This document shows positions 1 through 9,759 of a stretch of 64,000 nt of DNA, in pieces. The notes below the pieces were generated by a model. The model did no database searches, was not told where the DNA came from, and worked only from the letters and a program-made list of their open reading frames with translations. The stretch is taken from the NCBI RefSeq assembly GCF_030272615.1, contig NW_026729307.1:1-64000 (forward strand), in the 5' to 3' direction. Positions within the stretch are counted from its first letter, which is position 1; every line of letters starts with the position of its first letter. The translations under genes and the position numbers were made by a program. Origin of the DNA: Cryptomeria japonica (Eukaryota; Streptophyta; Pinopsida; Cupressales; Cupressaceae).

Positions 1-1033
1 AGATCTAAGGGGCCGATTTACGCAAAGGGTATGCAACTCACCCACTTAATTAGGGTTTGAGGGTTCTATGTTCTCATCTTCCTTGAAGTCCCTATCCTTG
101 TCCATTTTCTTTTTTTCTTGTTTTTTGTCGATTTTTCTTTCTTTACCAATGCCTTCCAAGATACTCGAATCATTTTTGTAGGCTTCACAGTTAGAGGGAA
201 AACCAGTACCTTGCTCCAACTCCTCAATGATATTGTCCAGGGTCACTTTCACCTAATTATCATTAGCTTGTGAGGCATCGGGTCCCAGAGAGAGGTTGAG
301 GTCTTCCAAATCAGCACTATTAATGCTGACAATGATATTCGCTTCACTTATGGGTTCTTTTTTCAATTTCCCCCTCGTCACCCTCATCAAGATCTTCTTC
401 AACAGTAGTAGTGTGGGATTCGCCTCTCTTTTCAATGGAGCCCTTAAAATCTACCTTATGAGACCTCCATCTTCCAACTATGTCATCAACAAGGTCTTCC
501 TCTTCTGACTCTCCAGAACTAGAATTATCAATGATAATTCTTTTGCGTTTCCTAGTTTTACCTTTTCCTTTAGAGCCAAAGGGCTTCTTGTCCAACCCAG
601 AGGAAGGGGGAGGGCAAGTGGGAGTGCTCAACTCAGTAATGGTAATAGAGGAGGAAGGCATTGTAGGGGAAGAAAATAACTCATTGGAGAGTTGAAAGAA
701 CCTGAGCGGGGTAAAACCAGTAGCAAACGTTGTCAAAGAGTGGGAGGTGGGAAAAGGGAGCTGAACAAGCATGATGTTTTGTGTGGGGGGGCAGAGAGTG
801 GAAAGATAATCATAAAGCTTGTAAATTAAGACCTGGTGGAGGGGAATTGGAGGTTTACCTTCATTCTTGGGGTCGAGGGCATCCTTAATAGAACTCTCCA
901 TAGAATGGAGTGGGTAGAAGGGAAAACAAAGAAAGTCATAGTTCCTAAAATTGTTTAGCAGAGGAAAGTGATAATAGTACGTAAAAAATATAATGACGTC
1001 CCTCCAAAGTAAAATTAGGCTTTGGTATAAGGG
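1..1033 (-). pseudogene. Gag-like retroelement remnant B0, truncated by window start
   Basis: This is a minus-strand decayed coding sequence about 97% like the B copies at 9760-10794, 33946-34980 and 58132-59166. The main open stretch (901 down to 344) has a leucine/proline-rich N-terminal part, a basic KRKR cluster and an acidic serine-rich stretch, and continues after a one-base frameshift near 360-435 into the next frame (435-253 and 252-46). A TAG stop at about 254 interrupts the second part. The B1-B3 copies have Gln at that site but carry a different stop (GAA TGA) and a shorter A run further on, so B0 and the B1 lineage were inactivated independently after sharing the first frameshift. 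The motif LLNHFR just upstream of the Met resembles the LLNHLD motif of the X gag-like remnants, so I infer that B and X belong to one family. Family function is unknown; a gag-like or plant transposon protein is the best guess. Confidence 0.6.
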
Positions 1034-1061
1034 TTGATAGTTAAGAGATTAAATAGGGCAC

Positions 1062-1459
1062 AACTTTGTTGATCTAACAGTTCTATTCAATATGGGGTGA
1101 CCAAGAGAAATCCAGGGTCGGGTAGGTGTGGGGGAGTGATAAGGGATGAGAATGGAAGATTCTTAGTAGCGATGGCATTCCCTTTGGGCAACTAGACCAA
1201 CCAACTTGTTGAATCCATTGGGGCCTATCAAAAATTGTTGCTTTCCTATCAAATTAATGGTAAAGATGTTTGAATTGAAGGGGATTCGAACAATATCATC
1301 CAATATCCTAAGGGTAACAATAAGGCCTCACGGATTGATTTATCGAAAGAGATAATCCTCTCCTTTGATAAACATTTTATATCCCATGCTTACAGGGAAG
1401 CTAACAACGTGGCATAATTTTTTGCCAACAAAGGTGTGACAACCAATGGGAGGATGACA
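1062..1459 (+). pseudogene. RNase H domain remnant of a LINE-type element (X1, unit 1)
   Basis: In translation this resembles the C-terminal RNase H of plant LINE-type retrotransposons (RVT_3 type): a KRNPG segment, GGVIRDENGRFL, GDSNNI and a final HAYREANN. The usual Asp-Gly start is broken: the bases for N-F-V-D are followed by about 20 extra bases before G-V-T. In-frame stops follow PLGN and replace the residue after NNVA. Relative to the X2 copy it lacks 18 bases (six codons) around 1331. The last catalytic Asp is lost to a stop. It is non-functional. Confidence 0.65.
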
Positions 1460-1734
1460 TATAACATAGAGGACAACCTGGAGGATGATGTCAAAGATCT
1501 CCTTCGATATGATAGCTCACATGGGATATGTGGTGGCTCTACATCAGATTTTTATTTTCAAGGATGGGAAAAACAATTATTACTAATCATGGGCGATATT
1601 GTGGCGAGGCTAGAGGTAGATTGCTTCATTATTGCTTGCACGCTTTCTAGGTCTTTAGTGAGCTCTTTAGGATTTTACTCTGCCTGTAAATTCTGATTAA
1701 CCATTCTAAACCTGAGAACTTTGCAAATGCTAAA

Positions 1735-3339
1735 ATGGGTGGTGATAGGCATCACGCTAAGCCTATAGATTGTGAAGGCCTAAGGGCCAATGAAACTATC
1801 TAAGGGCCAACGAAACTATCTAGAGAATTCTAGAAAAGGGGGAGCTTACACCCTATATAAAAAAGTTGCATGGAGGGGATCCTAAAGTGTCTAGGATTTT
1901 CGCCAGAGGATGGAAAGATGGAAAAATTACCCTATTTGGAAGGGTTGCGGTGGTGGACAAGAACCTTATTGCAGATATTACTGGGCTCCTTGTGAAGGGT
2001 TTCAAATTTTATAGAGACAGAAAATACTCAGACTCGACGGTGAAGAAATTCCCCAAAAATAACAAAGAAAGGAAATTGTTGGTGAAGAAAAAAAAGTTGC
2101 TACGATGTGGATATCATTAAACCGATTTGGAGGGATTTTCTGAAGTTTTTAATGGAATACATTACCATGGATGGTCAGTAATCGCAGGTTTTTGAACATC
2201 ATTTTATTCTTCTTAATAACTTAGACACCAGGTTAGGGTATCTTTTCCTTTCTATCTTATGTCCTCCCTCAATGCTAGCCTTTCTGAGCATAGAGATAAT
2301 CATAGTGCTAACCCTATCCTTCATGAGGATCTTTAGGTTCTTAATTATGAACATTTTAAGGCAGTTTTTGTTGAACCTAATTCTCCCCTCATTTCTATTT
2401 CAGAGGATGTGGAGTTGGAAACGCATAGTTCTAATGATGCCAAGAGGAACATGGACATGGAGGATGAGTGCCCTATTCCCCCTGTGAAAAACCGAAGGTT
2501 GTTCCCCCTCATACTAGGAAAGGAAATAAAATTGACTTAGATTTGGACCCCTCCCCTGCCTCTGGTGCCAAGATTTCCCCTAATAAGATGAAAGACCATC
2601 GTCTGCCTAAGGGCAAGGCTCTTGACTTAAAGGAACATTCGCCTATGCATGATTCTCAAGCTCCCCGGTATCCCTTTCATTCGTTCAACTCTTACCCTTA
2701 GATACGGATAGGGAGAGTAGACCCCGGTTCTCCAACCAACTCAACCTAGACTCTCCCGTGTTGAATATGGACCAAGAGTTCCCCACTGATATCTTGGATA
2801 TTGCTAGAAACGGGGTGGTGGATTCTTTCTAGATAATGAAGTGGTCTTTCCATGAGATCAAGAATATCAATATAAAATAGAGGGCCATTAGTAAAAAAGT
2901 GGAAAGGCTAGAAACCAGTGGTGAGGACTTTCATTTTAGACAGGATTCCAAGGGTAAAGAGCTTTGCATGAAAGAGAAAAATATTTTAGTTATTGATTGT
3001 CTCACTAAAACTGTTGAAGCCCTTGACAACTTGAAAAAGGACTATGAGAGTAAGATTGCAGTCATGGAGAAGAAGATTAAAGGTATTTAAGAATCTCTCC
3101 ACTCCATTATGTCCCATAGTCATAGTGTTATCAATACCATCATTGATAGCATGAATACCATGGTTATGACTATGGAGAAGGGATATCAAAGCAACTTAGT
3201 TGTGGAGCTGGACTTGAAAAAGGAAAAAGGAAATGATGAGTCAGAGGGTCCAAGCAAGAGAACGCAGGCCAATTTGAAGAGGAAAGTTGAAAAAACCTTG
3301 TAGGAGATTCATGAATTCAAAAAAGTAGCTCAAAATTAA
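1735..3339 (+). pseudogene. Gag-like retroelement protein remnant (X1, unit 1)
   Basis: This starts at an ATG in the position of the X2 start (GGDRHH in place of DDDRHR). Recognisable parts in order are a LHG(W/G)DPKVSRIF segment, GRVAVVDKNLIADITG, FYRDRKY and KKFPKNNKERKLLVK (1866-2120); the HHFILLN segment; a Lys/Pro-rich linker with DLDLDPSPASG (2468-2701); and a coiled-coil-like tail with LDNLKKDYESKIAVMEKKIKG (2899-3303). Stops and frameshifts separate them, including one missing A near 2486 that units 2 and 3 retain, and a 21-bp tandem duplication near 1780-1822. The family looks like the repetitive plant 'putative transposon protein' sequences; this assignment is from memory of motif style, not a search. 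Confidence 0.55.
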
Positions 3340-4312
3340 ACATGAATCAGCTGGAGGCAGAGGTCGCCGAGACCCTTAAGTCTTTGGCCTAGTTGTTTTT
3401 CAGCTTCTGTCTGGTTTTGGGCTGCCTTTTTCTCGGTTTTCTCTCTTTTGGCAGCATTTTGCTTAATTGTTATGCTTTGCATGTTTTATCTTGGTGATTG
3501 ACCTTTTGTAAAGGGTGTTGGATCCCTTCAAAAACCTGTTTTTACCGTAATTAAAAATAGTTCTATTCAATAATGTTCATATGATCCTTTTGCTCAAGCA
3601 TCATCACCATAATGATTATCATTATAGAAGACATTATCCTCCAATTGAGGTTTTTTGGTGCCCTCACCATCAATTGTTTTCAGGAATGATGCCATTATCT
3701 CTTATATATTAGAAAATAAATTAAAATATAAAAGTATCATAAAGACTAAAAGAAATTAAAATATTATGTCCCAAATTTTAATATAAATGAACATGATTTG
3801 TGTTCATTATAAATAATTAAAATATCTAATTTAAGGTAATTTTGTCTGACAATCAAGAAAAATCTTGTAAATGAAAGGGAATTGAAAACTTTGAAAAAAA
3901 AACAACTATATTTAGGTATAGGAATCTTAAAAAATAGCTAGTAAAATTTCCTTGAAGGGAAGCATATATCCCTACTATGTGTAAACTAGAAACCACAAGA
4001 ATAGGTATTCATGCAAGAAAAGGTCATGAACACCAAGTTGAATTAAAAATGATGTTCTCAATATTTAATTGAGATTGAACTCATAGACACATATCAAGTA
4101 CATGTGTTAGATTAGTATCACATTTGAAAGATCAAATCCACAATTAAAAAAAAAAAGTGATACATAAGTCATTCATCAATTCTAAAACATATATCATACT
4201 TATAAATCAGCACTTAACATATATCATTTATCTTAGTTCTTTATTTAGTCATTACTTAAGATATGCTATATATTAAAAAAAAAAAATTTGTTTTGAAAAA
4301 TGAAAATCAATA

Positions 4313-4318
4313 TTTATT
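4313..4318 (-). terminator. Possible MIOX polyadenylation signal
   Basis: An AATAAA on the minus strand lies about 190 bases past the MIOX stop. It sits inside the last bases of block X1. Plant poly(A) signals are loose and the region is AT-rich, so this is weak evidence. The equivalent sites in units 2 and 3 are about 28498-28503 and 52684-52689. Confidence 0.3.
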
Positions 4319-4505
4319 GAATGAATAATATTTTAAAATCATGACATAAAATGTCGTCTTATGGGTCTGCTGGCTACAAAGAGAGGATTAAAATACAGGT
4401 AGCAATAATTATTGGAGAAGCTTAAACAACTTTTTAGTGAGAAGCACTGGAGTGATTTTGAAAATGGAGGTGCACCAACTTTTTTATATATCAACGTTCT
4501 GCTGA

Positions 4506-6832
4506 TTACCACCTCAACTTCTCTGGAAAGTACTGCCAAAAAAAAATACACAAGGGCTTAGACAAGATTACATCGCATCAAACTTTAAAAAAAAATGCAA
4601 TTTGATTTGATTTGATTTGGGCGAATAGTGAACCTTGTGAATGAGAGATTGATAATACGGTTTTAATTTCTCCACATCAGTACGAACTGTACTTTTGCTG
4701 TAAAGATCATATTTGCTGCACATTCAATTATTTGGTTAGTAACGCAAGACTCTAGCCCTAGAGCTGCAAAATAAAACGCAGGTATAACTTTACATACTTG
4801 AACTCCTGCAACCATGGAAGCATTTGGCGGTCCAAATCATTCATGAAGTGCATGTAGGCACCTTCTTGATGCATCACTGCCATTTCCATTGCCACCACAA
4901 TTTAATGAATATGTTTAATCTATGTATGCATACCATATCACAGTGGGGGAATGAGAGCTCACCATAGAATGAATGGTAATGTATTATGAAATAGGCCTGT
5001 GGAGGTAGTGTCGATTTGTTTTCTTTCATCACCTTCAAGTTCAAGAGACAAACACTTATTAATGAGAGTAATCACTGACAGATTTTTTTTTAATAAGATC
5101 TATTTATTAGTGTGATTACAGCTGAGCCATTTAAACAAATCAAAGCTTGGAATGTGCTCCGCAGCATTATTATATTAATTACCTGATACATGTACTCGTC
5201 ATGTCCCCATGACATAAAAAGCTTTTCAAATCCGCATCCCTCTTGATAGATTCCTGTGCCAGTATTGTATTTGGGATCCCAAGTGTCCGGATTGTTGAGG
5301 AACATCTGCATGTTTTGTCCACTTTAATCAAACTTATTATAGAGCAACTTAGAAAATTTATGATCTCATGATTTTTTTGGATTTATGTTTTTTAAGAAAG
5401 AGGTAAATGCTTTTGATCTGGAGTTTCTGAAGCCATAAATGGGAACCTCAATCTAACATATACACTCAACAATAATACCCAAATAAAAATTGAATCTTAA
5501 GAACATGACAAACACCACCGCAATTAAACCATCACATACTTGAATTTAACTGTTTCATTTCTATATGAAAACAAGTTTTTTTTTGTGATCATAAATAATT
5601 TATAAATCATGATTATGAAGAAATTCTTCACAATTGCTTTATAAGTCATCCCATAGTTTGGTGCAATGCTCATAATTATGAGCATTTCGATATTATTTAG
5701 TACCTGGTGATGTACAATAGATTTATCGAATGGACATCCGACTGGAAATGTATCGCCTGCTCAAGGCAAATATGATATTATTAGTTTTAACAATGTAACC
5801 CAAAGTTCATTTCAGAACAATATAACTATTCTAGTTTATGCACAGTAAAGCTTGAAGGTTAAATGGAGTGAAAACATACCGACCACAGCCCATTGAGGTG
5901 ACTGGCCAAATTTGGGATGAAGCAAAACCTTGCCCAAGTCTGCATTATATTTCCAAATCATCACAAGTAGAGGGAAGATTAGAAGAAAATAACAAGACCA
6001 AAAATGCAGTGAAAAGTATTACCCACCATGAATAAAGGCAGTGAGATGAAACCAGTCTTGGTCAGGATAATCTTTTCTAATGGCTTCTGCAGTTTGCAGG
6101 AGGTGCTCGATCTGAGGCACATCCAGATCGGGGTCACTCTCATCCACGATGTCATTCAATAACTCTGCGCATTCCCAGATACCCATCTCTCCTTTATTGA
6201 AGCACAGATGCTTTTCTCTCATTCTCTGCACCTGTAACAATGTAATATCATTCATACACATTCACTGCTTTCCTTCCGTAGAAGCTTTTCATTACCCATA
6301 TCCAATCAAAGTTTAAAAAAAAAACTTATATTAATGGAATTTTGGCAGTCGTTGATATCAATATAATGAGATTCTTAGGTTTTGATTGTGTGAGAATTTT
6401 AATATCAATGTTTCAGATCATATTTGAATTAAAGAATGATGAATAATTCTTTCAAAAGCATAACAAATTGATGATTCATAGAAGTAAGATGTTTAATTTT
6501 CTCTCTTCTTTGATTCATCCTAATGATATATTATGGAGTATGATCCAAAACATTGATATAAAAGTATTTACCGATTCAAATGTCTGATAGGCATGATTTT
6601 TACGGTAAGTCTCTTCAACAACTGACTTCCGTTCACCTTCTGTATAATAAGACCTACAATACAATAATCATTTTATAAATCTCTTCAAAACCTGACGATT
6701 AAATACATGAAAAGAAGAAAAAGTTCACCTGAAATCTTTGCCAAATGCATTCGATTCAGGAACCACAAAGCCAAGCTCTTGTCCTCCTTCATCGCAATGG
6801 TGGCTATGCACAGGTAGTATTGGCATCTCCAT
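4506..6832 (-). CDS. MIOX: Myo-inositol oxygenase, copy 1 (10 exons, 294 aa)
   Basis: MIOX (EC 1.13.99.1) is a cytosolic di-iron enzyme that cleaves myo-inositol with O2 to D-glucuronate, feeding UDP-glucuronate for cell walls and possibly ascorbate. Ten exons splice in frame with GT-AG introns: 6729-6832, 6572-6653, 6027-6231, 5880-5939, 5704-5756, 5183-5305, 4963-5032, 4798-4876, 4634-4715 and 4506-4532. The last exon codes only YFPEKLRW and the stop. All six iron ligands are present by alignment with mammalian MIOX: H105, H130, D131 (IHDLGK), H203 (SWGHDEYMY), H229 (HSFY) and D262 (NKYDLYSK). K134 and S230, matching substrate-contacting residues, are also kept. [10 protein letters not shown] is at 149-158. 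Length is near the plant norm of about 300. The first Met of MEMP was chosen as start; the second is two codons on. It looks intact. Residue 31 is Gly, against Asp in copies 2 and 3. Confidence 0.93.
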
Positions 6833-7567
6833 CTTGTCTGAACTAAACAAAAACATTGCCTACTAAGGCTATGGTTACGTTCAACTTTCAAGCTCAACTC
6901 AATCGCAAAGAAATTGCAAGATGAGAGTGAAAAAAAAGCTGGCGGTTGCTTCCATTATGGTGTACGTGGGTAACTTATAGATCGATTATGCACACGTTTT
7001 TTTTGAAAAGCCATTGCATTCCTTATTTTATTGAACTTCTTTTTTGATTATCTTCCAACTTATTCAACTTATCACAGTTTGACTGTTTACGTATCAATTA
7101 GATAATGAAGGAATCTAACTGTGGCAGCCGTGGGATAAGAGGGGACAAATCTAGTGATAAGATAAGGTTGCCATGGCAGAGCATATTTTGAATACGGATG
7201 CCACGCATATTTCTGGAATAAAAAAAGAAAAACCAGAGAAATGAGAGGAATTAGTGAGTAAAGAGTATTACAATGTGTAGGTATTGTCTTCCAACTCTCT
7301 CATAAGCCAGCCGCCTACGTAGATTATACATGTTATATTCAAACAAGCAATTTCAAAATCACTCAACTCACATCAGTGTTAGGTAGTTTTCCACCTCGAA
7401 CAACATGTGGCGCTTTAGATGATTATTGTTTAAGGTCTTTCAATACAAATCCAAATCTTGAACAAGGATGCAAAGCGTCAAGTTCCTGCCATTAGAAGAA
7501 TGAGAGTAATGGATAGAGATAAAGAGGAAGAGATAGCTACATATAGATATAGACGGAGAAATAAAGC
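6833..7567. other. MIOX upstream region, no other gene seen
   Basis: This is about 735 bases of non-coding sequence upstream of MIOX. It includes several GATAAG words near 7133-7165 (GGGATAAGAGG, GTGATAAGATAAGG), which resemble I-box/GATA elements. I see no coding sequence. Equivalent regions are 31020-31754 and 55206-55940. Confidence 0.5.
6962..6980 (-). promoter_or_regulatory. Candidate MIOX core promoter (TATA-like) with ACGT element
   Basis: Reading the minus strand, CTATAAG lies at 6980-6974, about 145 bases before the MIOX start codon. It is followed by CCCACGTAC at 6970-6962, which contains an ACGTGG (ABRE/G-box-like) core on the plus strand. The same arrangement is kept in units 2 and 3 (around 31149-31167 and 55335-55353). 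Position fits a core promoter, but a TATA-like word is expected by chance in AT-rich DNA. Confidence 0.3.
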
Positions 7568-8075
7568 TATTCAAATAAACTTTTATTTATAAATCAAAAG
7601 TGAATTAACTTTCATTTAAAAAATTAATTCAGTTATAAAATATATTCACTTTTGAACTAAAATAAACTTCATAATAAGTATAATAATAAACTTTATAAAT
7701 AAGTATAGCATTATTATTATAATAACTACAACATTATTATATTAAGAATTAAACAAATTCTCATTATAAGTATAAAATATGTAATAATAAAGTTATATTT
7801 TTAATTATATATATAATAAAATTAATTTATAATTATTACTAAAAATTTGTAAAGTTTATTGGATTGGAAATGGTGTTAGTGTGAGAGTTATGGTTTGGTT
7901 AGAGTTATAATTCAAAAATTCAAAAGTGAATAAACTTTCACTTATAAAGTTTATTCAATTATAAAATTTATTCACTTATGAATAAATTTGATAAGTGAAA
8001 CTTTATTCACTTTGAATTAAAATAATCTTTAATAAGTATCACATTTTATACTTATAATATGTATAGCATTATTTT
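7568..8075. repeat. AT-rich fold-back repeats, two related copies (unit 1)
   Basis: Two related segments (about 7596-7740 and 7920-8075) share CAAAAGTGAAT, a TTATAAA..TTCACTT stretch and a TAATAAGTAT end. Inside each, words of the type AAAGTGAAT and ATTCACTTT occur in both orientations, so each can fold back. The pattern is like degenerate MITEs, but no clear target site duplication is visible. Confidence 0.5.
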
Positions 8076-8180
8076 CCAATTCTTTTGTATATTTTCAATA
8101 ATAAAAAAATATAACATTATTATTATAAAATAAGTAATAATAATGTTAGTTTTAAAATTAGGGTTAGGGTTAGGTATACA

Positions 8181-8345
8181 ACTAGCTTATATATATTTAA
8201 TAATATATATAGAATAAGCCGAGAGATATCCTTCTAGAGGCGCCTATTTTTTTATTAATTTATCAACATTAAATGGCAATAGGTGCCTCGAGAAGAATAT
8301 CTCTCAGCTTATTCTATATATATTATTAAATATATATAAGCTAGT
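8181..8345. mobile_element. 165-bp hairpin (fold-back/MITE-like) element, unit 1
   Basis: The left arm (8181-8248) starts ACTAGCTTATATATATTTAA and the right arm (8278-8345) is its reverse complement, with about four mismatches over 68 bases. The loop is about 29 bases. The outer ends are AT-rich; the inner part holds GAGGCGCCTATT. It lies directly beside a TTAGGGTTAGGGTTAGG tract (8157-8174). No transposase is present, and the flanks show no convincing target site duplication. Confidence 0.75.
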
Positions 8346-8429
8346 AGCAATCGCAACATGAATTGAAAGACATGACATAAATTAATTTCAAATTATATAT
8401 TGTTGTATAGTTGTATATTTTGTATTGGT

Positions 8430-9300
8430 ACAGTGTTAGATTTAGGATTCCATTTGGTTCAATTCTAGATTTATAATTATAGTTAGGATTGGAATCAAAA
8501 TAGTCGGCCTAATTCAATAAGGATTAGGGTTCATTATGGTTTACTATTAGGGTTAGGATTTGATTTAGTTTAAAATAGTAGGCCTAATTCAATAAGGAAT
8601 AGGGTTCATTTTTTCTTGCTATTAGGGTTAGAGTTATGGTTGTAGTTAGGGTTTACATCATTGTTAAGGTTAGGTTAATGGTCAGGGTTTTGAATTTACA
8701 TCATGTTTAGTGTTACGGTTAGCGTTAAGATTATGATTACGCTAGGATTTAGGTTATGGTTAGATTATGTGTAGGGTTATGGTTTATATCATAGGGCTAT
8801 GATTAGGGTTAGGATTATAGTTAGGGTTTACATCATTATTAGGGTTAGGTTAATGATTAGGGTTTGGATTTACTTCATGATTAGGATTAGGGATAGGGTT
8901 AAGATTGTGGTTAGGCTTTGGATTTATCATTATGGTGAGGATTATGTCTAGGGTTAAGGTCAGAGTTAGGGTTAAAATTCTAATCTTAATCTTAATTTTA
9001 ATTGTATTTGTTTTTTTTAATTCTAATTATAACTCTTATTTTAGTTGTAATCATAATCTTAATTCTAATATTAACTATGTAATGATTATCTTAATCATAA
9101 TTTTATTTCTAACATGAACCCTAGTTTCAATCTTAACCAAACCCTTGATTTTGATACTACTTCTAAACATAACCCTTATTCTAAGATTAATTCTATTTTA
9201 GTTCTAGTCCTGGTCCTAGCCCTAACTTTATTCTAACCTTCATCCTAATCCATAATTATTATCCTATCCTAATTCTAACCTTAAATCCAACCCGGTCTAA
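8430..9300. repeat. Degenerate telomere-like repeats with strand switch, unit 1
   Basis: From about 8430 to 8985 the plus strand carries many AGGGTTA, AGGGTTT and AGGGTTC words (for example 8550, 8622, 8649, 8801, 8823, 8840, 8858, 8967), roughly one per 40 bases, in a T/A/G-rich setting almost without C. From about 8985 to 9300 the bias flips: the plus strand becomes C-rich, with CTAATCTTAATC, ACCCTAG, AACCCTTG and CCCTAAC. The result is a head-to-head arrangement of decayed telomere-type repeat. Open reading frames here are low-complexity artefacts. Confidence 0.65.
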
Positions 9301-9759
9301 TAATTGTATCTAAATGTAAGTAATAACAAGTGGGCATGGCTAATATCAATTTTATATTATAAATATATACTAATGATAAAATTTTATATGATTTGTTGGT
9401 TTTGTAAAATTAAAAGTATTTACCACAGAGTGAAAGTAGAGTTGATATTAACCATAGGTTAATTTAACTTGGCTAAAGCTATTATAAATATTTGATATTG
9501 TATTTAAACCATAATATTAATTTTAAATTACAAAAATGCAATAATGATAAAACTTTAAATTTATTTTTTTGATTTAAAAAGAAGCGTTAACATGGGCGCC
9601 TACCCTTTAACATAGTCATGGACCAGCCAAAGCACACCAACAACAAAAAGTTAAACTAGATGAAAGTTCAGCAAGAAATTAACAGACAAGAGTTTAGCAG
9701 TAATTTAAACGGCAGGGGCATACCCCGATAATAAAAAAACACCAGAAAAACAAGTCCTA
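9301..9759. other. AT-rich spacer, nothing recognised
   Basis: I see no gene or clear repeat here. The sequence is AT-rich to about 9580 and then more mixed up to the end of remnant B. Copies are at 33487-33945 and 57673-58131. Confidence 0.4.

Larger units (their letters stand above)
1034..4332 (+). mobile_element. Block X1, decayed retroelement segment (unit 1)
   Basis: The block holds an RNase H-like remnant (1062-1459), a gag-like remnant (1735-3339), a T-rich 3' region with a conserved GTGTTGG(A/G)TCCCTTC segment, and about 750 bp of AT-rich sequence ending at TGAATGAATAATAT. It is colinear with block X2 (19894-23214), which defines both ends. The 14-mer AGTTCTATTCAATA occurs at 1079-1092 and again at 3559-3572. 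The combination of RNase H and gag-like sequence points to a non-LTR (LINE-type) origin, but no reverse transcriptase or endonuclease is visible, so it cannot move on its own. Confidence 0.6.

Noticed and set aside
4339-4551. 70-codon minus-strand open frame at the MIOX 3' end
   Set aside because: It is a wrong-frame shadow. The real last exon is 4506-4532 in another frame, ending YFPEKLRW and stop.
4571-4715. MIOX ending with a longer tail by reading exon 9 through to a TAA near 4571
   Set aside because: The read-through tail does not resemble MIOX. Splicing at AAG/GT (4634/4633) to the T-rich acceptor at 4533 restores the family ending.
8905-9117. Open frames in the telomere-like stretch (also 33037-33240 and 57223-57426 minus)
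   Set aside because: They translate to low-complexity Ile/Val/Asn/Thr strings and exist only because the repeat lacks stops.
8157-9300. A true chromosome end
   Set aside because: The repeats are degenerate, switch strand and are embedded within every unit of the array.
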